NCBI GenBank assembly: GCA_964019165.1
Contig: OZ025274.1
Span: 10,309,407 to 10,373,406, forward strand
Direction: 5' to 3'
DNA length: 64,000 nucleotides
Source: Mastigias papua
Lineage: Eukaryota > Cnidaria > Scyphozoa > Rhizostomeae > Mastigiidae
The notes below the pieces were generated by a model, which did no database searches, was not told the DNA's origin, and was given only the letters and a program-made list of their open reading frames with translations. Position 1 is the first letter of the stretch. Each line of letters begins with the position of its first letter. A program made the translations under genes and the position numbers. This document shows positions 46,950-57,700 of the stretch, piece after piece.

Positions 46950-47690
46950 GATCGCAAATTTGGATTAATATATGCATTGATTATTTTAACCATGGAATAA
47001 GTAGAGCTAGAGTAACTATTGTTTGTTTGGTAGTTGGTACGTGAACTGAGATATTAGTGAATTACTGAAGATTTAATAAACTACCAGCGGCTTAGCTTTC
47101 TAAAACCAACGACTAACATTTCAGATATTGCGTTCTTTCAGTGCAGCGAGCTGCTTGCCCACCAGACAAGATTGGCCAATCATAATCAAAATTACGTAAT
47201 GATCATATTGTAGCGGACATTTCGTGCGGCCCATAGTAAAGCACGAAAGTTGCTAAGAGTATTTTCTTTGATATTCACTATAGATATGTAACCGGAACGG
47301 TCAACAGTCAACTCTTAATTAAAGTTCTTCATGTAAAGCACCAAAACAATTATTGTGCCATAATACTCTCACCTCCATTCTGTAATGTCTTTTCTTTTAT
47401 TTGTGACAATCTATGGGAGCTCCTCTTAACGTGTCTTTCCTCGTCTGTGTTCATGACAGGGGCAGATCTAGACCGGGTTGACCGGCTTCAAAGACCCGGT
47501 CAAATTTGTAAAATTGCATTTCAAGTTATGATGATGATAATTATCTCAAATCTCGACTAGGTTTCTTAGCACATTAAGTGTTTCCACTAATTCTATATGG
47601 CCTCTGTTGAATATCTATGGCTCTTGAATTGCGTAAGAGAAGAAAATTGAACCCAGTATCTCATTCATTCGTGGTTTTGGGCCCTGTCAA
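46950..47690. other. no gene recognised
   Basis: A GC-rich motif near 47,470-47,505 (AGACCGGGTTGACCGGC and GACCCGGTC) is locally self-complementary and may be the end of an unrecognised repeat. Otherwise nothing. Confidence 0.35.
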
Positions 47691-47719
47691 AACCTCAAAA
47701 CCCTGTCAAAGTTACACTA

Positions 47720-49084
47720 ATTCGGGATTATTTAGCAAACCGGAAGCAGCGCGTTGTATTAAATGGAAAAAATTCACAATGGGCAACAATATCTGCAGGA
47801 GTGCCTCAAGGTTCGGTTTTAGGCCCCCTGTTCTTTTTAGTATATATAAATGACTTAGTTGATAACATTAGCTGCGACGTGAGGATGTTTGCAGGTGATA
47901 CGTCCCTCTTTTCTACTGTAAACGAAATTAAAAAATCTGCAGATGAACTACAAAGAGACCTTGAAAAGGTGAGATTGTGGGCGTGGCAATGGAGAATGCA
48001 TTTCAATGTGGATAATACTGAAGAAGTAATCTTTTCTCATAAGACATTTAAACTAACCCACCCTCCCTTTTATTCGGGACCTGAAGTGATAGAAACAACG
48101 TCAGAGCATAAGCACCTTGGGGTAACCCTTGACTCTAAATTAAATTTTGAAAGTCGTATTAGGGAAACTATTGTAAAAGCAAGAAGGGGCATAGGTTTGA
48201 TAAAGCATCTTTCCAAATATGTTTCTAAGCACGTGCTGGATCAGATTTATAAACTCTACGTGAGGCCTCACTTGGATTACGGTGATATAATTTATCACAG
48301 ATGCGACCCTGATATGCAGTCTACTTTCACTCACAAACCTGAACAAATTCAATATGCAGCTGCTCTAGCAGTTACAGGAGCATGGAGAGGGACTAGTAGA
48401 CAAAGATTGTATGAGGAATTGGGTTGGGAAGCCTTGTACCAGAGGCGGTGGTATCGCCGGATGTGTCATTTTTTTAATCTGAGGAAAACGCAATCCCCTG
48501 GTTACTTGTTTGTTGAAATTCCAGATGAATGTACTGCTACTTATAACCTTAGAACAATACGTGCTTATGATCAAGGTTCTTGCAGGACTGTTCGTTTTTC
48601 AAATACGTATTTTCAAAATGCGTTGTATGAATGGAACTTACTTAGTGATGAAATAGAAGACTCTTTAAGCATTACAGAGTTTAAACGCAAACTTCTTGCA
48701 ATCATAAGGCCGTTAGGAAAGTATAGCTATAATATTCACGACATTGAAGGAGCCACGCTTTTAACTAAACTTCGTTTGAAATTCAGCGCATTAAAAGATC
48801 ATTGCTTTCGGCACAGGCTCGACTGCTTAACCCCAATGTGTAATTGTGGTGCTGAAAAGGAGGATAACGAGCACTACCTCCTGCACTGCCCTAAGTTCGA
48901 TGTAATACGTGCGGATCTCTTCGGTCAACTCTCAGAAATCCCTGCCTTGGACATTGATGGTATGAACTCTAAAATCTTATGCAGCCTCCTTTTGTATGGA
49001 TGTTCACAATTGGATAATGTTACCAATAGGACGATTCTCGATGCCACAATATCGTACATTAAGAAAACTAGGCGTTTTCAATAA
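47720..49084 (+). pseudogene. LINE RT palm and C-terminal domain
   Basis: The frame begins upstream of the apparent start (DYLANRKQRVVLNGKNSQWA from 47,729) and continues through AGVPQGSVLGPLFFLVYIND, then VRMFAGDTSLFSTV. The YxDD box is FAGD, so the catalytic Asp is replaced by Gly. HLGVTLDSKLNFESRIRETI and a Cys/His tail (MCNCGAEKEDNEHYLLHC) follow. It has no stop over 450 codons but cannot be active because of the missing 5' part and the active-site change. Confidence 0.85.
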
Positions 49085-49438
49085 ATATTCAACATAAGTT
49101 ACATCAGCCTATCTTGTTTTTTCTTTATTGTTTTTGTTCTCCAAAGCCCTGGTCGAACCGATCGAGCACTTTCGTTTTTTCCTTAACACTTTATTTCCCT
49201 AGTAAATTTTGGAAATTGCCTAACGAAGGGTAGGGTGCTTGGTTGGATTGTCCAAGGCTTTACTGAACGTTTTTTTATGTACAGTTTTTTTTATTGAAAA
49301 TGTCATATTATTGTAAGTGTCTCTCATAGCAGGGACACGATGACTTCGAGTCTTTTCCTGCTGTGAGAGGCACAGATAAATATATCTGTATGTTAGTTGT
49401 AGTTGTGTTTTTTCTTTTCAAATCTATTAAAAAAAAAA
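47720..49438 (+). mobile_element. 5'-truncated LINE with poly(A) tail
   Basis: A long open frame covers the RT palm to the C-terminus, a 3' UTR of about 340 bp follows, and an A10 run ends at about 49,438. Truncation at the 5' end inside the RT is the usual result of incomplete target-primed reverse transcription. The single long frame suggests a relatively recent copy. Confidence 0.8.
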
Positions 49439-49455
49439 GTTACGCAATACGAATA

Positions 49456-49935
49456 CAGTAGATACCCGCATAAATGAGCCCAAATTTTTCTCAGGCAGCC
49501 TGGGTAGGTTCTTAATTAATGAGCTGGTATTCTTAATTCCAGCCTGTAAGGTTCTTAACAAAGTTCTTATATACAGTACATGCCTTGCACACATTAAAAC
49601 TGCCTTCAGAAATAGAATTCTGGACAATACTTGACAACACCTTTAGGTCAGCATCCTTGTTTACAACTATTATTATTTGTTGAGCTACTGAAAAACTTTC
49701 ATCTTAGTCTGAAAAGTAAATGCGTGTGGTACTGTTCTGTAAAAAAAATGACAAGTGAACAAACAACCTATAAAACTTTCTACTCTTGAATTCTTAAACC
49801 AAATAACATGAAACCTATTGTATAAGAACCACTCCAGTTTCAGCTTTCTTGATGCTTCTATTTAGGGGCCTCAACAGATAACACTTCAGCCTCCAGGTTC
49901 TTATAAAAACAGATTTTGTATGCTGGTTTCTACTG
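49456..49935. mobile_element. 480-bp Tc1/mariner-type MITE
   Basis: The ends CAGTAGATACCCGCATA and, inverted, CAGTAGAAACCAGCATA match at 15 of 17 positions, each flanked by TA (49,454-49,455 and 49,936-49,937). Internal phrases such as AGGTTCTTA recur. There is no coding frame. It lies 18 bp after the LINE poly(A) tail. Confidence 0.7.
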
Positions 49936-49937
49936 TA

Positions 49938-50355
49938 TTGGAAACTCGCTCATCGGAGAGTCATTAGGCCGTTTTGATGGAACTTAAGCAACATTTACAT
50001 GAAGTTAATGCCATAAAATAACGACAGGTTGATATTTTGACTAAATAACACAAATTTTTAATGAATTAAGCAAAAGTTTTGAGAGACTTGGCAGGGACCA
50101 ATGATAATGATAATAATAGTCTTTAACTGGGTTACTATGTATATGTATAGATAATACTATGTATTTGTCTATCCTTTGTTTGTTTGTTTGTTAACTTATT
50201 TTATTTCGAATTCACTTCTAGCTATACATATATACATATACAACTAATCTAAATCGAAACTAATCTACTATATCGCAAATGAAAGGAAATAACTAAGGAA
50301 ATAAATACATTCAAATGCTAAATTTTAAAAGAAAAAGGGTGTAATTGAACAGAAA
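49938..50355. other. 3' tail of the minus-strand LINE and flank
   Basis: ATG/ATT-rich microsatellite near 50,100-50,125 and (TTTG)n near 50,174-50,195. These probably belong to the 3' UTR of the LINE on the minus strand. Confidence 0.4.
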
Positions 50356-51530
50356 TTACAGGGTGTGATTAAATTTGCAAACGTAGCATTTGCAGGAAGG
50401 ACCATCCCATTGTTTTATCATATGTTTGAAGCTGTTCAGGTTGTCAGCTGATTTTAGTTCATTTGGCAAGCAGTTCCAGATCTGAGGTCCAATGGCTTTA
50501 AGGCTCTTAGAACCGAAAGTTACTTGATTTGGTCGAAAATGGCTTAAATTGTTAGGATTCCGAGAAGGATTCTTTGAAGTTCTTGAGCAGAAAATGCTTT
50601 GCATAAAAGGTAGATTCAAGTTTTTGATTGTCTTGAATATTTCGATGCAAAGAGTTCTCTGCCGAGCAACTTGCATTGTGCACTTTTTTGACCTAATAAG
50701 AAGATCATCATAGGAACTTTTATGATCATTGTACAAAAATCTTAGCGCGCGTTCCTGTATCCTTTCTATTTTCTGAAGCGATTTTGAAGAAGAAAAATAC
50801 CAGACTAAAGGACAGTAGTTAAAATTCGAAAATACGAAACTTTGAACCAAGACTTCTCTTTCTGCGAAACCAATAAATGACTTAAGTCGCTTAAGAACGT
50901 TCAGTTGTGCCGCAGCTTTTTTACAAATATTTGATATATGCGGGTCAAAGTTCAGTTTGAAATCTAGTGTCACACCTAGGAGTTTAACAGTCTCTTCAGA
51001 TTTGATAGAATGTCCTTGGAAGTCAAGATTTACGCCACAAGTATTTGTCTGGTCTTTTTTTAACAAAAAGTGCATGGAATTTGTTCGGGTTTGCAATCAT
51101 CTCATTTTGTTTGAGCCAAGACAAAGCACTGTCTGCTTCATTCTCCAAAACGTTGACAAGACCTGGCAAGGATTTGGAAAAGAAAGCTAGCGTGTTGTCA
51201 TCAGCATAATTATACATGGTTGCTTGCTTTATAAAAGAGAAAAGGTTATTTATGTAGAAATTGAAAAGTATAGGTCCTAAAGCTGATCCCTGGGGTACTC
51301 CTGATACAATTTCTTGAAAAGAACTATAGACGTAATTTATTCGGACACTCTGCTTCCGTTTTTTAAGATAGGAATAAACGAGAACCAGGGCATTTTCATC
51401 AAAACCATATGCATGAAGTTTAGCTATAATCAAGTCATGTGGGATGCAATCAAAAGCTTTTGACAGATCCATCAAAATGGACCCTACAATGAAGTTGTTG
51501 TCAAGCTTAGATTTCCACTCTTCTAGAAGT
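50356..51530 (-). pseudogene. LINE RT (minus strand), one frameshift, split by Kolobok-type element
   Basis: On the minus strand, 51,475-51,023 reads MDLSKAFDCIPHDLIIAKLH, SGVPQGSALGPILFNFYINN and YNYADDNTLAFFSKSL, with an intact YADD. After a frame change near 51,060-51,095, 51,096-50,356 reads LLGVTLDFKLNFDPHISNIC to LVWYFSSSKSLQKIERIQER and a Cys tail (CKCYVCKFNHTL). This is a CR1/L2-like polymerase with a single visible frameshift. Its 5' part continues beyond the transposon at 54,363. Confidence 0.88.
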
Positions 51531-54362
51531 TTAAGGTACTATACCTACAACGTTTGATGAAAAATCGACGTTTTCAAAAAAATTTTTAAGCAGAGATATG
51601 TTGAAGAATAATCTGTCTTCTTTCATAATATTCAACTCATGTTTGTATACGGTTACGATTATTTCCCAAAACAGGCAGTTTGAGGAAGAAGCATTTTCAA
51701 AATTCCCCTAGCAACGCCCATAGCAACAATGTTACTTAATTTCTGGGGCTTTTCCCACAAACACAGACGTATCAACAGGGTATAGGTTCGTGTCTTCGGG
51801 TACAATGTAGCTGGGAAGGAACGTTCTTGATCAGAGCGAGGCTATATGGCCTACTCTCCTACTAAGAGCAAAATTTGTTGGCAAAGATATTTGATCAAAC
51901 GTTGTATTTTGCCTTCATTTGGTCTGAATGCAAGAATAGCTCTGTACAGCTTGATTCTACAAATTTCACGCTATTTGAACTATAAAAGCAATGGGAAGCA
52001 AACGTTCACGTTTGAGAAACAGGAGGAAGTCTATTTTTAAAGGTAACCAGTTCGTAAAGCTGGAAAAGAATAAGAGTGAAGAAAAACATCTGTCGCTTAG
52101 GCCAAGGCCTGACTTGAGTAGCAATGTCAAAACAAATCCTGCTGCTAACTCGTTAGAAACAGATTTTAATATTATTATACATTTTCATATTTTGCAAGAT
52201 CTGTTCTCGGAATTTGCACGATGCCCGCTCGACAGCTGTAATTCATTTTTGCAAGTAAACACTGGGTTTGAAAATAAAAATGGCCTGTGTTACTGTTTGA
52301 AAGTATTTTGCACTGCATGTGGATTTAGTAAGTCTTTCAATACATCAAAACAACAAGATAATTCCACAACAGTAAAACCAGGAAAGCCTTTCTTTGATAT
52401 AAACCTTAGAACTGTACTTGCAATGAAAGAGTTGGGTAAAGGTTATGAAGGACTAGTGAAGTTCTGTACAATCATGAACATGGCAAATCCAATGAGTATT
52501 TCGAGCTTCAATAACTGCCTTGATGAAATTCACTTGGCATTTGAAATGGAAAAGGAATTGTCCCAAAAAAAGGTTGCCCTCCTTGTTCATTCTGATACAA
52601 ACACAGATTTAACAGATATTGCCCAATGCACAGTTTCAATTGATGGCTCATGGCAAAAACGGGGATACAGTTCCATCAATGGAGTTGTTACCTGTATGTA
52701 TGGTGATAAATGCCTTGATTGCTATGTCCTTTCAAAACACTGTAAAGCATGTGCCAAATGGAATAAAATAGATAAAACTTCTCTTGAGTACCTTGAATGG
52801 GAAGCTAATCATATTTGCCCTGCCAACCATGCAGGGTCATCATCGTCTATGGAATCTGCTGGTGCAATGCAAATTTTCAAAAGATCTGTGGATATGTTTA
52901 ATCTTCAGTACACAAAATATCTAGGGGATGGAGATAGCTCATCATTCTCAGCAGTAAATCAATCCCATCCATATGGTCCTGATGTTCAAATACAGAAGTT
53001 AGAATGCATAGGACATATACAGAAGCGAGTTGGTGGACGATTAAGGGAATTGAAGCTGAAATTGAAAGGAAGTAAATTATCAGATGGAAAGGGAATTTCT
53101 GGAAAAGGAAGGCTAACAGATACAGTTGTTAACAAGTTGCAAAACTATTTTGGTATTGCACTTAGAACCAATCTTGACTCTATATATATAATGAAAAAAT
53201 GTATCTATGCTTCTCTCTTTCACAATTCAAAGCTTGATGAGAAGAAGCGACACCAATTTTGTCCTCCAACCAAAGAAAGTTGGTGCACTTGGCAGAAAGA
53301 AAAAGCAGAAAGAGGAGCTACAGAATTCATACCTAAATTGAGCATACCACAAGCAATTTTTGATGCAATTTTGCCAATATATAGGGAACTGACAAATGAC
53401 AAGCTTCTAGAAAAGTGTTTACATGGCAAGACCCAAAATTCAAATGAGGCACTTCATAGCCTTATTTGGCAAAGATGTCCAAAGACCATCTATTGTGGGA
53501 AAAAATCAGTAGAAATAGGAACAGCCAGTGCTGTGTGCCATATGAATGATGGCTCTAAATCGATTTCAAATGTCCTTGAACGAATGGGACTGCAGACAGG
53601 AGAAGAAGCTGCAAAGGGTCTTGACAGGAGTGCACAGAAGCGGAAAAGGTTACGTGTTAGGCAAGAGTCAGAGAGATGTAAGAGAAGAAGGAAACACCTA
53701 AGAAGTGTGAAAAAAGGCTGGAATGATGCTGTCATTGAGCAAGAAGGTGTAACTTATGGTGCTGGGCAGTTTTAAGGTATTTTAGGACAGAATGTGAAAG
53801 AGTGTTTTGTTTCTTTCAGTATAAAATTACCTTACAAAACTTTGTAAAAATAAGGACATTTTCATCCATAACAAGTATTTGGACAAGAATTATGTCAAAA
53901 CTGTTCTAGTTATTTTAGAAATTACTTTAGACTGTGAAAAAGTAAAGGTAATGCTAGGGCATGTACCAAAATCATGCCTGTGTGTCCGATAATTATAGTG
54001 AAAAATGCAACCCAAAAGTGGTTCAAATTTCTGAAAATTTTTGCAATTTTAAGCAAAAGGTAAAAATTATATGATAAAAAAATGTAAAAAATATCTCCAA
54101 GGTAGATACACAGCTAAACACAATATGAATTTGAATATTGGCCTTTATTTTACTCTATCACAAACAGTTCTCTATAAATCTTTGTCCAAAACCGTCTATG
54201 TGTTAAGATGAAAACTGTTGCTATGGCAACAGCTAATTAGCATAATTGGTTTATTTCTTCATATTTCAAATCAGCTATCAGAATAGTATCTGCTTGGCCT
54301 AAAACCAATGCACTAGTGGCCTTGTGAAAATTTTTTTTAAAGTTATAGGTATAGTACCTTAA
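51531..54362. mobile_element. Kolobok-type DNA transposon, apparently intact (TSD TTAA)
   Basis: TTAA at 51,531-51,534 and 54,359-54,362 flanks a 2,824-bp element. Its ends are GGTACTATACCTACAAC and, inverted, GGTACTATACCTATAAC (16 of 17). It contains one uninterrupted 594-codon transposase gene and AT-rich flanks. The target is a minus-strand LINE; reading across the two flanks with one TTAA restores a continuous LINE frame, which fixes the borders. TTAA duplication with this transposase type fits the Kolobok superfamily. piggyBac also uses TTAA, but the protein is unrelated to the piggyBac at 41-43 kb. Confidence 0.85.
51991..53775 (+). CDS. DDE transposase, Kolobok/Mutator-like (594 aa)
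   Basis: An uninterrupted frame from ATG 51,991. A basic N-terminus is followed by a Cys cluster (C78, C83, C100, C102, C107, C110), probably zinc-binding. The catalytic core starts with SIDGSWQKRGYSSINGVV (Asp218), then a second acidic site in YLGDGDSSSF (Asp313 or Asp315), the C-x2-H motif ECIGHIQKRVGGR (Cys339, His342) and a third acidic residue in NSNEALHSLIW (Glu486). The C-terminus is strongly basic. DGSWQxRG plus C(2)H is known from Mutator-like and Kolobok transposases. The TTAA target favours Kolobok. No missing key residue is seen. Confidence 0.88.
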   Translation: MGSKRSRLRNRRKSIFKGNQFVKLEKNKSEEKHLSLRPRPDLSSNVKTNPAANSLETDFNIIIHFHILQDLFSEFARCPLDSCNSFLQVNTGFENKNGLCYCLKVFCTACGFSKSFNTSKQQDNSTTVKPGKPFFDINLRTVLAMKELGKGYEGLVKFCTIMNMANPMSISSFNNCLDEIHLAFEMEKELSQKKVALLVHSDTNTDLTDIAQCTVSIDGSWQKRGYSSINGVVTCMYGDKCLDCYVLSKHCKACAKWNKIDKTSLEYLEWEANHICPANHAGSSSSMESAGAMQIFKRSVDMFNLQYTKYLGDGDSSSFSAVNQSHPYGPDVQIQKLECIGHIQKRVGGRLRELKLKLKGSKLSDGKGISGKGRLTDTVVNKLQNYFGIALRTNLDSIYIMKKCIYASLFHNSKLDEKKRHQFCPPTKESWCTWQKEKAERGATEFIPKLSIPQAIFDAILPIYRELTNDKLLEKCLHGKTQNSNEALHSLIWQRCPKTIYCGKKSVEIGTASAVCHMNDGSKSISNVLERMGLQTGEEAAKGLDRSAQKRKRLRVRQESERCKRRRKHLRSVKKGWNDAVIEQEGVTYGAGQF

Positions 54363-54515
54363 TCAAAACATGCTGTGTATTGTAAGCTATTCTATACGCT
54401 GCAATAAAAATTGAGAGAGTCTTATCAAGGAAAGGGCTGAGCTGTTCCTTTAGGATTTTTTCAAAAATTTTGGAAAAAATTTGACTTTGACTGGTATGAT
54501 ATTGATATGTTTTTA
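54363..54515 (-). pseudogene. LINE RT 5' piece, right of the Kolobok-type element
   Basis: The minus strand from about 54,475 to 54,363 reads KIFEKILKEQLSPFLDKTLS and then YRIAYNTQHVLI, the finger region of the same LINE RT that continues at 51,530. A frameshift lies just upstream (near 54,480). The 5' end of the LINE is not clear beyond about 54,515. Confidence 0.8.
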
Positions 54516-54798
54516 AAATGGGCGTGCTTGAAGTTTCGAAAGGGCGTGGGCCTCAAAATGTCAAATATGAACCCGGTGGCATGATCCGCTGGAACCACCC
54601 CTGCCATGTATCAACTTCTCGTAAGAATGCCAACACACTGGGGGGAAAGGTGCACGGAAACACGACAGGCCAACCCATCACGAAGGGGAAAACCTCTCAG
54701 GTGACGTCCTGACTCCGGTAACACGTGTGACGTGTGTTGAGTCTGAAATCTTAATCAAACAATGGGATGCTCGGTCCAGTCTTTTTATGGTAAAAAAT
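54516..54798 (+). other. upstream region of the unidentified gene
   Basis: The coding frame of exon 1 remains open back to 54,625, and another frame (54,518-54,712) is also open. It is slightly GC-richer than its surroundings. It may be 5' UTR or promoter. No defined motif. Confidence 0.3.
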
Positions 54799-57700
54799 AT
54801 GGCTGTAACCACAGTAGGGAGGAATTTTGTCTGTAAATGTAAATTTGAAAGAAACATATTCCTCAAAGGCCTCAAATGGCATGTCACGTTTCAAAATAGA
54901 AACCAATTTTTAGAGGACTACAGCGAGGTTTGAACTTTTCGCTTTTATGATATATTAACAAAATGAAAATTTCACTACGATGAATAATTTGCTGGCGGAT
55001 CCGCCATATTTTCATTTGAGCACTTGGGAAGATCTTAACTAGAAATTTATACAACCCCTAACTGTTTTCTTTTCATCTCAAGGGTTTTTGAAAAACTTAG
55101 AGTAATTGAAACCTCATGTATTTTAGGTTTTGCATGGGAAGAATATTTCAGAAGAAAAACTTGAAGATTTGATATCAGAGGTATACAAATGTGTGATTAT
55201 ACAAATATCAAGTGTGATTGTGTACATGTTTTAACTTTAAGTAACTTCTTTCAGTTAGTACCTATTGTTTATATTAAAGAATGCTCATTTCACCTTCGTT
55301 TCTAGATGATAGATTATCACTGAAGACTGCAAATGTCAATTTCTTGCATATCATGGCAATTACCAATATTTTAGTACCTGAATCAAAAGTGTTTTTTTTA
55401 TTGACTTTGTATTTTCTATGCTTTGGCTCTCAAATAATATATGCTACCCTATGGGTTTTTGGGATGCAAGATCAGTGGGTGCCCAGATATCTTGGCTATT
55501 TAGGTATTAGACTTTCTTCATTTTAGACATTTTCACTCATTCATAAAACTGTCCTAAGATTGATTATTCAATTACACAAGTAGAAGTTAGTCATTCAGTT
55601 TGTATCAAAAGAATAATCAACACCTTTTGCAAGGTTCTCGCTATAAGCTTTGAAAATTTGGCACAGACAGGTAAAGGAGGACTTTAAATTTATTGGGACT
55701 ACAAGCTATCTGCCTGAATGCACAAGAAGACTGGTCAGGATAGACAATGGTTTCTCAGGTTACTTGCTATCTAGCCATATTGAGCTGCAGCTATTTTCTG
55801 TAAATTTTATTGTTTTTGAAGAATGTTCCAAAATGAAATGGACTTCTGTGCAACTTGGGAAAGGGGGGGGGGCTGCTATGCCTATGAAAGTAGAAGACAA
55901 ATGTATGTAGTGGGTAGCAAAAAGAAGGATTCAATTTCAATATAGAAATTATCCTTTATCTAACTACCACTTCCTGTGGCAGGACATACATAGGCAAAAA
56001 TATCAACAGTTGAAAGTTGTTATACTTATTTTGAATTTTCCATGGACCTCGTAGGAGCTGAAGAATGGGTATTAAACAAACATGCTGAAACAGAATTGAG
56101 ACCACTGAAATGTTATTTATTTTAGAAGGTTCAAGCATACCAAGATAGCCAAACATACTAATGAGATTGTTGTGATGGAAGTCAAAGAAAATTGAACTCT
56201 CCCTACTAAGATCAGGATGCAGCAAGCAAAGTTGATGGGATGATAGGAGAAGGTGTGATGATACAGCAATGGTGGAAAGGAAAAGAGCTAGGGGAAGAAA
56301 AGGAGATGATAAATTATATTGTGTGATGGAGTTTTTCATAATGGCTTATTTAGATTAGTCATATTGCATCCTGTCGGTTTATTTCTGGCACATCAAAGCT
56401 ATTGTAGAATATGAAAGAATTTTACATGGAATAGCATCAAATGTTAACTCATAAAATATGATTAGGCAAACAATTTGAGATATTTTATTTTGTTTGTAAA
56501 TGAAGATGAGTGAAGTAACTCTCACTCTTCTAGATAGAGGATGAAATATCACGAAGGAGAGCTATTGGAAGGAAATCATTGCAAATCAAGCAGGCAATTG
56601 CAGACAACTATAAGCATATGCATCCACACTTATTGGTATTGCAGGTAATATATTATCTATTTCATGGCTATACATTTTGGAGGTCATGGTGAAAGGGGAA
56701 CATTCCTATGATTTCCACTCATATATGTAATGGAATAATCCACAGCTTTGTCCTCTTTGGGGGTGAAATTCACATTAACTTTGTTTCTTTACAAAGTTTA
56801 TTTTTATGAAAGTAAACACATTTAGACTTAATTTTCTCTAATAAATTACTTTTTTATCACATTTTTGTTTATTTGCCAGGCATTTGTTGTAGCTCAGCAT
56901 AAGAAAGTTTTGTCCAACCATGAGATGAGGTAGACCTTTGCCATGTTTGGAGTGTTCACATGATTTAGTTCAAAATATTATTTATCACAACCTTTTCTAT
57001 GCCTTTCAATTTGTAGATGTCAAAAATATCAATATGTTAATACAGAAATGAAAAATGACAACAATACATATCATTTTTATCAATTTTATGAAGGACATAT
57101 GATTTTTTAGTTATTTTCAAGGTATGGTGGAACCCCATTAATGCAGCCACCAATAAGACACCAAAAATTGGTCATATTAATGGCGTGATTGTATTAATCT
57201 CCTGCCCAGAGTAGATGTCCCCCTGGTTATTTATTTTTTCAAAAACCACATTCCAGGGCATTCTTATTGAAACCACCCCCTGGCTTATTGATTTTGAGCC
57301 AAGAGGACATTCATCCAATCAGACCCAGAGTTGTCTGTCAAAAGTAACCCACAGTAGTTGTTTGTTTTGTTAAAAAAATTTTTGTGTGAAATAATTGATT
57401 GCTGTAAGAGGCACTGAAAATGTACATGCTTTTTTTTATAAGGAACCACTTTATAAGGAACCTACATGTAGAAGGCTGAAATATTTAAAGAACTTATACT
57501 ACTAAAGGAAAAATCCCTAAGGAACGTTTCATTTTCAAATTACGAGTGCTGTACTCAGATGCAAGTGAAGATTACATTACATTGGATGATATCAATGGAA
57601 TAGACATGATACTTCTTGGTTGAAATTATGCTTTTGCATATATAAAACTTATTTCCTGTCGCATTTATGCTTTTGAGATTGAGTTCTAGCCAGAAGTAAA

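Noticed and set aside
55650..55910. 86-codon frame as an exon of the unidentified gene
   Set aside because: The exon chain 55,180 to 56,534 is already in phase without it, and no good acceptor and donor pair brackets it.
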